Part shown: in pieces, positions 40,481 through 48,759 of the stretch
Position numbering within the stretch: the first letter of the stretch is position 1
Layout of the letters: each line of letters opens with the position of its first letter
Assembly: GCF_003860405.1 (NCBI RefSeq)
Contig: NZ_CP034170.1
Coordinates: forward strand, 1,798,001-1,862,000
Direction of reading: 5' to 3'
DNA length: 64,000 nt
From: Nakamurella antarctica
GTDB taxonomy: Bacteria > Actinomycetota > Actinomycetes > Mycobacteriales > Nakamurellaceae
Translations under genes and position numbers: made by a program
The notes under the pieces: generated by a model
The model's input: only the letters and a program-made list of their open reading frames with translations
What the model was told of the DNA's origin: nothing
Database searches by the model: none

Positions 40481-42258
40481 TTAGCGTTGGCGCTGAACAC
40501 CTTTGACTAATGCGGTGATGACCGAAACGACCCGGTCAACAGCCACCTCTTCCTTGACGCCGGTGGCTCGATCCTTCAGCTCCACCACGCCTTCGGCCAA
40601 TCCGCGCCCGACCACGAGGATGGTGGGCACGCCGATCAGCTCCGAGTCTGCGAACTTCACGCCCGGTGATGCGACGCGGTCGTCCAGGAGTACCCGGACA
40701 CCCGCGGCATCCAATTCGTGGGCGAAGCCTTCTGCTGCGGCAAACAATTCGGGCCACTTGCCGGCTACCACGATATGAACGTCGGCGGGGGCGATCTCGC
40801 GCGGCCAGACCAAACCCTTTTCATCGTGGTTAGCCTCGGCAACCGCAGCGACGGCACGGGAAACGCCGATGCCATACGACCCCATGGTGACCGTCACGAG
40901 TTTGCCGTTTTCGTCCAGAACCTTCAGACCCAGGGCTTCCGCGTATTTGCGTCCCAGCTGGAAGATGTGGCCCATTTCAATGCCCCGCGCTGTCTGCAGC
41001 ACCCCACCGCTGGGCCCCGGGCTAGGGTCGCCGTCGCGGATTTCGGCGGCCTGGATCACTCCGTCGGCCGAGAAGTCTCGCTCCATCACCAGTCCGATGA
41101 CGTGCTTGCCAGGCTGGTTGGCGCCGGTGACCCAGCTGGACCCAGGGACCACGACGGGATCGAGCAGGTAGCGGATCTTCGTGCTGCCTGTTTCACCCAA
41201 GGCGCCTGGGCCGATGTAGCCCTTGACCAACGCCGGGTTGGCCTTGAAGTCTTCTTCCGCAAACGGCTCCAGTTCGGCTGGTGCCACCTGCGCTTCTAAC
41301 CTCTTGGGGTCCACCTCGCGGTCGCCGGGCAAGCCCACCGCAAGGGGCTCGCGCGTGCCGTCGGGGTGGCGCAGCATGACGATGACGTTCTTCAACGTGT
41401 CCGCGGCCGCCCAGGGGCGATCCGTCCGAGGGAATGCGAGGTTCAGGTGGTCCACCAGCGAAGCGATGGTTGGGGTCTCCGGCGTGTCCTCGACGTGAGC
41501 AGCGGGTGCATCGTCATACGGGATTGAAGGAGGTGCCTGCATGACGACGGCTTCCACATTGGCGGCGTAGTCACCGTTGGCGCTGCGCACGAAGGTGTCT
41601 TCACCCACCTCTGATTCGGCCAGGAACTCCTCGGACGCGCTGCCACCCATGGCGCCAGACATTGCCGAAACGATCACGTACTTGAAACCGAGCCGGTCGA
41701 AGGTCCGGATGTAGGCGTCGCGGTGTGCAAGGTATGACTGCGCCTGACCCTCATCAGTGATGTCGAAGGAGTAGGAATCCTTCATCACGAACTCGCGACC
41801 ACGCAGCACTCCCGCCCGGGGCGGGCCTCGTCGCGATACTTGGTCTGAATTTGATAGAGGGAAAGCGGAAGTTGCTTGTACGACGAGAGGATGTCCTTAC
41901 CCAGCAGAGTGAACATCTCCTCATGAGTGGGGCCCAGCAAGTAGTCGTTACCCTTGCGATCCTTTAAACGGAAGAGGTTGGCGCCGTATTCGGTCCAGCG
42001 ACCGGTGGTTTCGTAGGGCTCACGCGGAAGCAGTGCGGGGAACAGGACTTCCTGGAACCCCGCGTTGTCCATCTCCTCGCGGACGATGTTCTCGATATTG
42101 CGCAAGACCCGCAGGCCCAGCGGAAGCCAGCTGTAGATGCCGGGGGCCGCGCGGCGCACGTAGCCGGCGCGAACCAGCAGCCGGTGACTTGGTACCTCTG
42201 CATCGGACGGATCCTCGCGCAACGTTCGGAGGAACAGCGTGGACATGCGGGTAATCAC
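40481..42258 (-). pseudogene. proS: Prolyl-tRNA synthetase, frameshifted
   Basis: A class II aminoacyl-tRNA synthetase that charges tRNA-Pro. The N-terminal frame (from the ATG at 42258, [20 protein letters not shown]) holds the start of motif 2 ([12 protein letters not shown]) and then breaks. The next frame resumes with [14 protein letters not shown] and carries the editing insertion domain and anticodon-binding domain to the end. The switch is at GGGG on the plus strand (41818-41821); one additional base restores [15 protein letters not shown]. ProS is essential, so an indel artefact is the likely cause. Confidence 0.9.
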
Positions 42259-42644
42259 CGGGGGGCTCCTTGGGACTGAGGGGGCTGAGCTGCCTGCGCG
42301 CCCACTGCGGCGCGCTTGCCTCGTAAGACTAGTCGGCAGCCCGGGGTGGCCACTTCCGGTAAAACCACCCCCGCTGAACCCGACTCAACCCCACGGCAAT
42401 CCTGTGGAAGCCTGCGGCGGCACGATCGGCAAGGATCGAAGACTCGCCGAGTGCAGCTGCTTACAGCCGATTGCACCGAAAGTTTCTCAGATTCTTCAGA
42501 TCACGGGGTAAGTCAGGTAGTACGTAGCCTGGTCAACCCCCGGGCCATCGATCATTCTCGACGTGCGCCACCAGCATCGTCGTCCGAAGCTCCGCAGCGC
42601 CATGCCTGTGCTTGCTAAGTGGCCGCACCTAGCGTGTCTGTCGT
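42259..42644. other. Intergenic region upstream of proS
   Basis: 386 bases holding the proS promoter region and the 3' flank of the DUF4304 gene. No convincing gene, RNA or repeat was seen. It marks the left border of the accessory island. Confidence 0.4.
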
Positions 42645-43832
42645 TTATTGCCGGGTTTGGATGCCCAACGCGAAGGTCAGGTCGTAGAAGAGTTTGTTCG
42701 CCTGCCCTTCCCCTTTATCGGCGTGGAATACGTCGTGCAGGTCCTGTGCGATGGGTGTTAGGCCTGCTTCTTGCGCCCATTTCAGAGCCCGTTCGGCGGC
42801 TTGGTCTGCGGGCAGGTACATGTCGTTGATGTCCTCGTCGCACTCTTCTTGCAGCATCTGCGTTCCCGCTTCGTGATCTAAGCACGCACGCCAAAGGCCT
42901 GTTTGCTCGGAATAGGCGGAAACTAGAACGCATTCGCTGTCCCACACGAATCCAGACAGTGCTGGACTGCCTGTTTCTGCAACGAGATCAACCAGCACAT
43001 CTGCTATTTCTCGTTCGATGTCCTCACCGTAGTACTGCCCCAATTGCCAACCACCGGGCAGCAAAGATGTCCCCTCGAGCCCTTCGTCGCGGCTCGTCAA
43101 GGCTTCGACCTCATCCAGGCTTTTGGCGGTTTTGCAGATCACGAGGGATCCGGTGAAACTGAACTCGAATTCCTCTTCATCGTCGGTCTCAGCGGGAACC
43201 GGAACAGCCGCAGCCGAAGGCGAAGATCCGTCCAACGATTCAAGGTGGGTCCAAATCCGAGGCCAAATTTCCAGTACAGGATTTTCTAGCTGAGCCTGTC
43301 GAAGCAATGGGTATGCCTCGTCGGACTGTCGTTGCTGCCGGATTATCAGGCCGAGAGCTGCCGGATGAGTCTTCCCGGGCAGCTGCCACACAGGCCGACG
43401 TAATTCCTCCTCAAAAAAAACTGGCTCCGCCAAACGGTCAAGTAGCGGAATACAGACCATCTTCAGCTTCTCTTCCATGCGCGCACCTAAAGTTGCGGCC
43501 ATGGCAGCGTCAGAAGCATCAAAGACCCAATCGTAGTGATGGAATCTTTCTTGAAAGTCGCAAGGGCAGTCCAACTTCCACTCCCATAGGCCGCGACGTG
43601 AAGTGTAAGATTCCTGCTTAAAAAGCTCCAATAGTATTTTCGGCGCTGAAACCAATTCAATTCTGAATTCTACCGACGGAAGTACGGGGTAATTGAGTTT
43701 CTGGACGATAAAGTATTGCATACTGCCATCGGGCATTTCTCGGAGATAGTTCCTTCCTTGTTTCCTAAAACCACTGGTTTTCAGTAATGGCGTCATATAT
43801 TGCTTGAGCCAAGCATCTACAGGATGAGCCAT
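42645..43832 (-). CDS. DUF4304 domain protein, hypothetical
   Basis: A 395-residue soluble protein. The N-terminal ~100 residues (LLKTSGFRKQGRNYLREMPD, then a beta-strand-rich part) match the DUF4304 pattern. The middle is acidic, and the C-terminal third contains LALSGFVWDSECVLVSAYSE-type sequence. The 3' end is rather AT-rich compared with proS. DUF4304 proteins often sit near toxin loci, but function is not established. It is the innermost gene of the accessory island. Confidence 0.75.
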   Translation of the reverse strand: MAHPVDAWLKQYMTPLLKTSGFRKQGRNYLREMPDGSMQYFIVQKLNYPVLPSVEFRIELVSAPKILLELFKQESYTSRRGLWEWKLDCPCDFQERFHHYDWVFDASDAAMAATLGARMEEKLKMVCIPLLDRLAEPVFFEEELRRPVWQLPGKTHPAALGLIIRQQRQSDEAYPLLRQAQLENPVLEIWPRIWTHLESLDGSSPSAAAVPVPAETDDEEEFEFSFTGSLVICKTAKSLDEVEALTSRDEGLEGTSLLPGGWQLGQYYGEDIEREIADVLVDLVAETGSPALSGFVWDSECVLVSAYSEQTGLWRACLDHEAGTQMLQEECDEDINDMYLPADQAAERALKWAQEAGLTPIAQDLHDVFHADKGEGQANKLFYDLTFALGIQTRQ

Positions 43833-43970
43833 TTTATTTCTCCGTAAGAATCGAGATTATTGCATACATAAAATTATGATGATGCGGCAGGCTCTGCGAG
43901 CTACCCCACTGCAACTGGGGCTCTTAATAGCGCCCCCAACAAAGCCAACAATGCCCAACTAACGTCGCTG

Positions 43971-44246
43971 TCAGAGCTCTAGGTCGGACCAATATAAAAT
44001 TGTTACTATTAACCACAAAAAGCAAGAGATGAGCAAACCAAATCCTGCTGAATACATAATTTTTCCGAACCGTGAATATTTAGGTTTCCGACCGCAGTAA
44101 ATTAGCAACGCTGCTCCGCTGACGACGATGGCGAAATTTCTAAAGTAAGAGTGTCCGCCGAAAGCATTAGAGGCGACACCTCCCCAAAGTATCACAATGC
44201 TGACTATCACAGAAGTAATAAGGACACCCGTGCTTATACGCTTCAC
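43971..44246 (-). CDS. Small membrane protein, hypothetical
   Basis: 91 residues from a GTG at 44246, preceded by AGGTGG. Three hydrophobic segments are seen (STGVLITSVIVSIVILWGGV, FAIVVSGAALLIYC, GFGLLISCFLWLIVTILYW). The gene and its 5' flank are markedly AT-rich compared with the surrounding ~60% GC, a sign of recent acquisition. No family recognised. It may be an orphan immunity protein at the end of the toxin chain; this is only inferred from position. Confidence 0.6.
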   Translation of the reverse strand: MKRISTGVLITSVIVSIVILWGGVASNAFGGHSYFRNFAIVVSGAALLIYCGRKPKYSRFGKIMYSAGFGLLISCFLWLIVTILYWSDLEL

Positions 44247-44332
44247 TGTCAGCCACCTCTCTATTTGTGGGGTGTTCCGACCTGCGCCCCTACACAGCAA
44301 TACAGACCCCTACATTCAAAGGCCTGATTGAT

Positions 44333-44525
44333 GGCTCTTCAGAGTTAGTAGGGGCATGGTGGCCTGGCTCTGGATGGCGCACGCCGTTGGGGGCGTGTGC
44401 AGGCCCAGCGTATCCGGCGGCGTTGGTTGGTGGGGTTACGGAATCCGAAAGCTGTCCGGCCGACGTGTTTGACGATTCGGTTCGTCCCCTCGCTGGCCGC
44501 GTGGGAGAGCCCGGAGCTGATGGCT
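44333..44525 (-). mobile_element. ISL3-family remnant (3' end of transposase and terminal repeat)
   Basis: One minus-strand frame reads SSGLSHAASEGTNRIVKHV and AFGFRNPTNQRRR, the conserved end of ISL3-family DDE transposases. GGCTCTTC at 44333 matches the known ISL3 terminal inverted repeat. Only this end is present; it is fused to an IS3 fragment. Confidence 0.7.
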
Positions 44526-45230
44526 GGTGAACACCCTTCAACCCGTGCCAGCGCATCAGGCATTCCACCGTGCACCTAGCCACCGGCGTGCCCTGGACCA
44601 GCACGTTCTCCCGGCGGAGCTGGTGATAGACCTTCGACACCCCGTACAAGCCGCCACGGGACCCCTCGTGCACCCGCCGAATCTGGACGAGCACCTCAAC
44701 GTCGCGGATAGCTCTGGCGCAAGGCGCCCGTTTCACCTCGGCGTAGAACGTACTCGGGTCGATTTTGCACCCATGCTCAGTGAGCACCCGGCAGATCGGC
44801 ACGACCGGCAAAACGCGCCCTGTTTTCCACGATGAAAGTAACTACCACGGCAGTCGCTCACTCGAGCTCCCGCGCGAAGAAACTTGACGCCGCCAACAGA
44901 ATCTCATTGGCACGCTTAGACTCTCGCAGCTCAGCCTCCAACTCTTTAATCCGCTTCGCACTATCCGTTGTCGTGCCGGGGCGCTTACCGGTATCAACAT
45001 CGGAATGCCTGACCCAAGTTCGCAAAGTGTCAGCAACTATGCCGACCTTCGGCCCAATACGTTTCACCGCCGCGTTCATCGACAACGCCGGATCCTCCGA
45101 CATCGCCTCCACGACCAACCGAACCGACCTCTCCCGCAACTCCTGCGGATACTTCCTCTGTGCTGGCATGAAACCACCCTTCCGTGGAATCAAACCCTCC
45201 ACAAGACCCGGGGTGATTCAGTCTCAGTAC
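44526..45230 (-). mobile_element. IS3-family remnant
   Basis: OrfA (44858-45169) encodes a helix-turn-helix protein (PQELRERSVRLVVEAMSEDP ... EILLAASSFFARELE), as in IS3-family OrfA. The N-terminal part of OrfB follows in another frame (PVVPICRVLTEHGCKIDPST, YGVSKVYHQLRRENVL, VECLMRWHGLKGV). It breaks off where the ISL3 fragment begins, so the catalytic DDE core is missing. An extra T in OrfB (44815 region) also shifts the frame. TGAGACTGAATCACCCCGGG-like sequence near 45215-45230 is the outer end. Confidence 0.7.
44858..45169 (-). CDS. IS3-family transposase OrfA
   Basis: A ~103-residue DNA-binding subunit: helix-turn-helix region YPQELRERSVRLV through GIVADTLRTWVRHSD, then a leucine-zipper-like coiled coil (KRIKELEAELRESKRANEIL) that ends FFARELE. 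It normally acts with OrfB through programmed -1 frameshifting, but OrfB is truncated here, so the element is dead. Confidence 0.75.
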   Translation of the reverse strand: MPAQRKYPQELRERSVRLVVEAMSEDPALSMNAAVKRIGPKVGIVADTLRTWVRHSDVDTGKRPGTTTDSAKRIKELEAELRESKRANEILLAASSFFARELE

Positions 45231-45298
45231 ACGCCGGGTCTGTACAGGGACGATAAGGGTTACTGCGAAGGCGAACACGATTGCTAAGAGTCGACGCG

Positions 45299-45673
45299 TC
45301 AGAGCATTCCTACCTCACGCGCCAGCACTTCGCGGGCAATCTCGTCCCCCGCTTCAGTATTTGCGAACCAAACGATCGCGCCTGGCGTGGGAATCTCATC
45401 TCGCCATTCGGTCAACCACTCCCGCGTGATCCGCTCGATGGCATCACCTGGCGAATGCGGCCACGCGTGGTGCCCCTGTTCGTCAACGTCTCCAGGCACT
45501 ATCAGGCCCGCGGTCACCAACTCAGCTATCAGTCCGATCGTCATCGTACGCCGAGCTTCCGCGGCGCAGAGGCTCCATATAGCGTTTGTCACCCAGGACG
45601 CGTAGCCCCAGTCTATTAGGCCCGACACAAGGACACACTCAGTGGGCGTCCTTGCGGCCGCATCAGCGCTCAT
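45299..45673 (-). CDS. Putative immunity protein of the third toxin module
   Basis: A 124-residue soluble protein (MSADAAARTPTECVLVSGLI) with a Trp-rich middle (LIDWGYASWVTNAIWSLC). Its ATG overlaps the toxin-tail stop by four bases (ATGA), the same arrangement seen at the other two toxin-immunity pairs. No family recognised; the immunity role is inferred from position. Confidence 0.55.
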   Translation of the reverse strand: MSADAAARTPTECVLVSGLIDWGYASWVTNAIWSLCAAEARRTMTIGLIAELVTAGLIVPGDVDEQGHHAWPHSPGDAIERITREWLTEWRDEIPTPGAIVWFANTEAGDEIAREVLAREVGML

Positions 45674-46278
45674 TTTTTGATATGTATCCTCTTTTGAATC
45701 TGCCCTGGGGCCTTAATGTCGATCGTATGCCCACCCGTCTTTGAGAAGACACGCAAACCGATCTGCGTGCCATTCGGTAGTTCGTAGACCGACCCTTTGT
45801 AGCCAATCCACGTGATGCGTATGCCCCCTTGAGTCAACTCATCGAACGTCGACTGTAGTGCGGACTGATCAGGGGCGGTCCATACATCGGGATTCTTCCC
45901 CTTTAACAAGCCGTTGAGTATTTCGTCTAGCGACCGACCCTCCGCCCCCGCTGCTGCGCCGCCGAGGCCGCCGGCATATTTGACTGTGAGGCCCCCTGCC
46001 AAACCAAGTCCGGCGCCTAGGGCTGCGGCTTTGATTTAATCTTCGACTGATCCTCCGCCGTATGCGCTGTTTCTGGCGCCGGCGACCGCCCCGCCCCACA
46101 CAACGCCACCCACAGCTGTTGTTCCGAAGGTGGCTGCGGTGCACACTGCGGTCGCGAGAACACCTGATGCAAGGGACACCGTGATGGTGAGGGCGGGCTG
46201 GACAACCGTCCCCCACGGATCCTGCGCGATCCTGACGTATTTGTTGAATGCCTGCATCGTCGGGACTGTGGATTTAAG
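45670..46278 (-). pseudogene. Third polymorphic-toxin C-terminal tail, broken
   Basis: A single minus-strand frame from the IS256 end (VPTMQAFNKYVRIAQDPWGT) through a glycine/alanine-rich hydrophobic region (VVWGGAVAGARNSAYGGGS) to a TAA at 46036-46038. It then continues in the same frame as IKAAALGAGLGLAGG to a toxin-like tip (DELTQGGIRITWIGYKGSVY ... HTIDIKAPGQIQKRI). The 5' part carrying RHS repeats is missing because the IS256 element sits at the break. The frame is otherwise coherent, so the TAA is a mutation or read error. Confidence 0.6.
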
Positions 46279-47671
46279 GGTGTTTCCGGCCTGACGCGCC
46301 GCGCATGATGCGTGGCGGGAAAGGCGCCGTGATGACAACGACACTTGATGCTGTGAGTCCGAAGAAAAACCAGAGCGATGACCGATCCGCCGAGGGTGCT
46401 GCCGCGGCCGAGTTGGTAAGGATGGCGAAAGAACAAGGCCTGTCCCTGACAGGCCCTGATGGGCTGTTGAAGCTGTTCACGAAGAACGTGCTTGAGGCCG
46501 CGCTGAACGAGGAACTCACTGAGCACCTTGGGCATCAGAAGAACCGGGCCGACCCTGACCGCGGGCAGGGCAATGTCCGCGGGCGGCACGAGAGCGAAGA
46601 CGGTGCTCACCGAAGCGACCGGTCACATCACGATCGAGGTCCCAAGGGATCGGGATGGTTCGTTCGAGCCGCAGACCGCGGGCGAAACGTCAACGCCGGC
46701 TGAACGGGGTTGAGGAGATTGTGCTGTCTTTGTATGCCAACGGGCTCACGACGGGTGAGATCAGCGCACACTTCGCCCAGATCTACGGCGCGTCGGTGTC
46801 AAAGGAGACGATCTCAAGGATCACCGACAAAGTCATCGAGGAAATGCACGAATGGGCCGCCCGGCCCCTGGATGAGGTTTACGCGGCGATTTTCATTGTC
46901 CCCCACTACGTGGGAGGTGCCCCAGCGATTGTGGTGAAGATACGGGACGGTCAGGTCGCGAACCGGCCCGTTTACGCAGCTATCGGCGTCACCCTGGCCG
47001 GGGAGAAAGACGTCCTCGGGCTGTGGGTCGGGACCGGAGGTGAAGGCGCGAAGCTTGCGGATGAGCGTCCTGACCGACATTAAGAACCGCGGTGTTCGGG
47101 ACGTTTTCTTCCTTATCTGCGACGGTTTGAAAGGCCTGCCCGACGTGGTGGGCAATGTGTGGCCGCTCACCACGGTGCAGACGTGCATCATCCACCTCAT
47201 TCGCAACACTTTCCGCCTGGCGTCGAAGAAGGACTGGGACGCGCTCAAACGTGATGTGAAACCGATCTACACCGCACCGAACCACAACGCCGCCCGGGCA
47301 GCGTTGGAAGAGCTCACCGAGAAATGGGGGAAGAAGTACGGTGCGATCATTCGGCTCTGGGAATCCGCGTGGGAAGAGTTCATTCCTTTCCTGGACTACG
47401 ACCTCGAGATCCGGACCGTGATCTGCTCAACAAATGCGATCGAATCACTGAACGCTAGGTATCGGCGGGCGGTTCGGGCCCGGGGTCATTTCCCGACCGA
47501 GCAGGCAGCACAGAAATGCCTCTACCTGGTCACCCGTAGTCTCGATCCCACGGGTCGTGGCCGCACCCAATGGACAATGCGGTGGAAACCAGCGCGGGGC
47601 GCATTCGCGACCACCTTCGCCGACCGCTGACCAGCAGCACAAACCTACTAACCAAAAATGCTGGAAACACC
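46279..47671 (+). mobile_element. IS256-family insertion sequence, decayed
   Basis: The element has near-matching termini: GGTGTTTCCGGC (46279-46290) and GCTGGAAACACC (47660-47671), inverted with one mismatch. No clear 8-9 base target duplication is seen on the flanks, which suggests a rearrangement after insertion. The transposase inside is frameshifted. Confidence 0.75.
46332..47630 (+). pseudogene. IS256-family (mutator-type) transposase, multiply frameshifted
   Basis: A DDE transposase readable only in pieces: MTTTLDAVSPKKNQSDDRSA with ALNEELTEHLGHQKNRADPD in one frame, then GGTRAKTVLTEATGHITIEV, then RRLNGVEEIVLSLYANGLTT to GLWVGTGGEGAK, then MSVLTDIKNRGVRDVFFLIC through STNAIESLNARYRRA. 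At least three frameshifts separate these blocks near 46580, 46670 and 47060, so no functional transposase can be made. The motif order is normal. Confidence 0.85.
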
Positions 47672-47767
47672 GTTAACGAGACAGTCCCACCAAACATCAC
47701 ACGAAACGGCGAAGAGCCCCTTACTCCGGCGCCTGTCCGCTGATGTTTGTCAGATTAGATGATCGAG

Positions 47768-48091
47768 TTAGCCGCGAATATTTTCTACATTTGCATAATA
47801 GACTCTCAATTGCAGATCCGTCGGACTATTCCAAACGTATTGGCCTACGGTTCGTAGAAGCTTCTCGCCTCGGTTAGAATCTATTACCTCGGGCTCGCTC
47901 GACCAGTGACCAGCCCATACCTGTATGCATTCTTTTCGTAGTAGGCTAACTAGCGCCGCAATTACTTCAGCCAAGTCCGGGACGGGGCGAATTGCTCGTA
48001 TCTCCTGAACCTGACAAATTTCAGGCAAAGGGATTAGGTCCTCAAGGCCCAAGATCAAGATCTCTTGCTCGATATTCGTCATTTTGGTCAC
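47768..48091 (-). CDS. Putative immunity protein of the HINT-toxin module
   Basis: 107 residues from the GTG at 48091 (GTGA overlaps the toxin stop) or 104 from the ATG at 48082. It is soluble and acidic, with segments EQEILILGLEDLIPLPEICQ and LAEVIAALVSLLRKECIQVW. The 5' end is AT-rich. No family recognised; the role is inferred from the conserved overlap with the toxin gene. Confidence 0.55.
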   Translation of the reverse strand: MTKMTNIEQEILILGLEDLIPLPEICQVQEIRAIRPVPDLAEVIAALVSLLRKECIQVWAGHWSSEPEVIDSNRGEKLLRTVGQYVWNSPTDLQLRVYYANVENIRG

Positions 48092-48759
48092 GGTGCTCCT
48101 AATTTAACTCTTTGACCATCAAGCGGCCCTCCAAAATACCTAAGGTAAGCGGAGCCCTTAATTCCTGGCTGGCCTGCCACCCCTTCGGGGAGAACTCGAA
48201 AGCCGACGGCCTGCTTAGTACCTGGGCTATAATATCGCGTTGCAGGGTTTGACGCGGTTGCTTTACCAGGAAGTATTTCATAGCCCGCATTTCTAGCCAG
48301 GTCATCAATCTGCTTAGGGGTCAACCCCTTGAGCGACTTCGGGTCACTCAGTATTTTTTGAGACGTGGTGCAGGTGTTGTGGACGAGTATGGGTGTGTTA
48401 CCAGCGTAGTAGGTGTGGATTCCTTCGATTTCGAGGTTGTAGGCGGTGAGGTCCTGCCCGTGTACATACTTGGTTGTGATGGTGGCGGTGCCGCCGGCCG
48501 CAGTGAGGACCTTGTCGCCCACTGGGACGTCGATGGCCTTAGTGAACGTTTTGGTGGTGGCATCCCAGATGGGGTGACCATCGGTGGCGTTAAGCACGGT
48601 GCCGTCAGACAGCGTGAGATCAACCATAATGTGCGGCCCGGCGTGACGGATCAGCGTTAACACCTGTTTGGCTGTGGTGACCCCAGTCTCTGGTTCCGTG
48701 GCAAGAACCAGATCGCCAACCTTGACGTCTTCTATCGGTTTTTCGGTGCCGTCTGCCAT
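48088..48759 (-). CDS. HINT pretoxin domain and C-terminal toxin tip (cut off by a frameshift)
   Basis: 223 residues. The N-terminal ~130 residues are a pretoxin HINT (intein-like self-cleaving) domain: MADGTEKPIEDVKVGDLVLA at the start, GHPIWDATTKTF in the middle, ending YAGNTPILVHNT. The remaining ~90 residues (TSQKILSDPKSLKGLTPKQI ... RYFGGPLDGQRVKLGAP) are the toxin tip, whose family I cannot name. The upstream SCMNSFTGV belongs to the RHS copy in another frame. One added base after GV gives SCMNSFTGVTSVLMADGT, a normal HINT start. Confidence 0.8.
   Translation of the reverse strand: MADGTEKPIEDVKVGDLVLATEPETGVTTAKQVLTLIRHAGPHIMVDLTLSDGTVLNATDGHPIWDATTKTFTKAIDVPVGDKVLTAAGGTATITTKYVHGQDLTAYNLEIEGIHTYYAGNTPILVHNTCTTSQKILSDPKSLKGLTPKQIDDLARNAGYEILPGKATASNPATRYYSPGTKQAVGFRVLPEGVAGQPGIKGSAYLRYFGGPLDGQRVKLGAP

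Noticed and set aside
46271-47680. IS256 target-site duplication
   Set aside because: The flanking 8-9 bases do not match, so no duplication is claimed.
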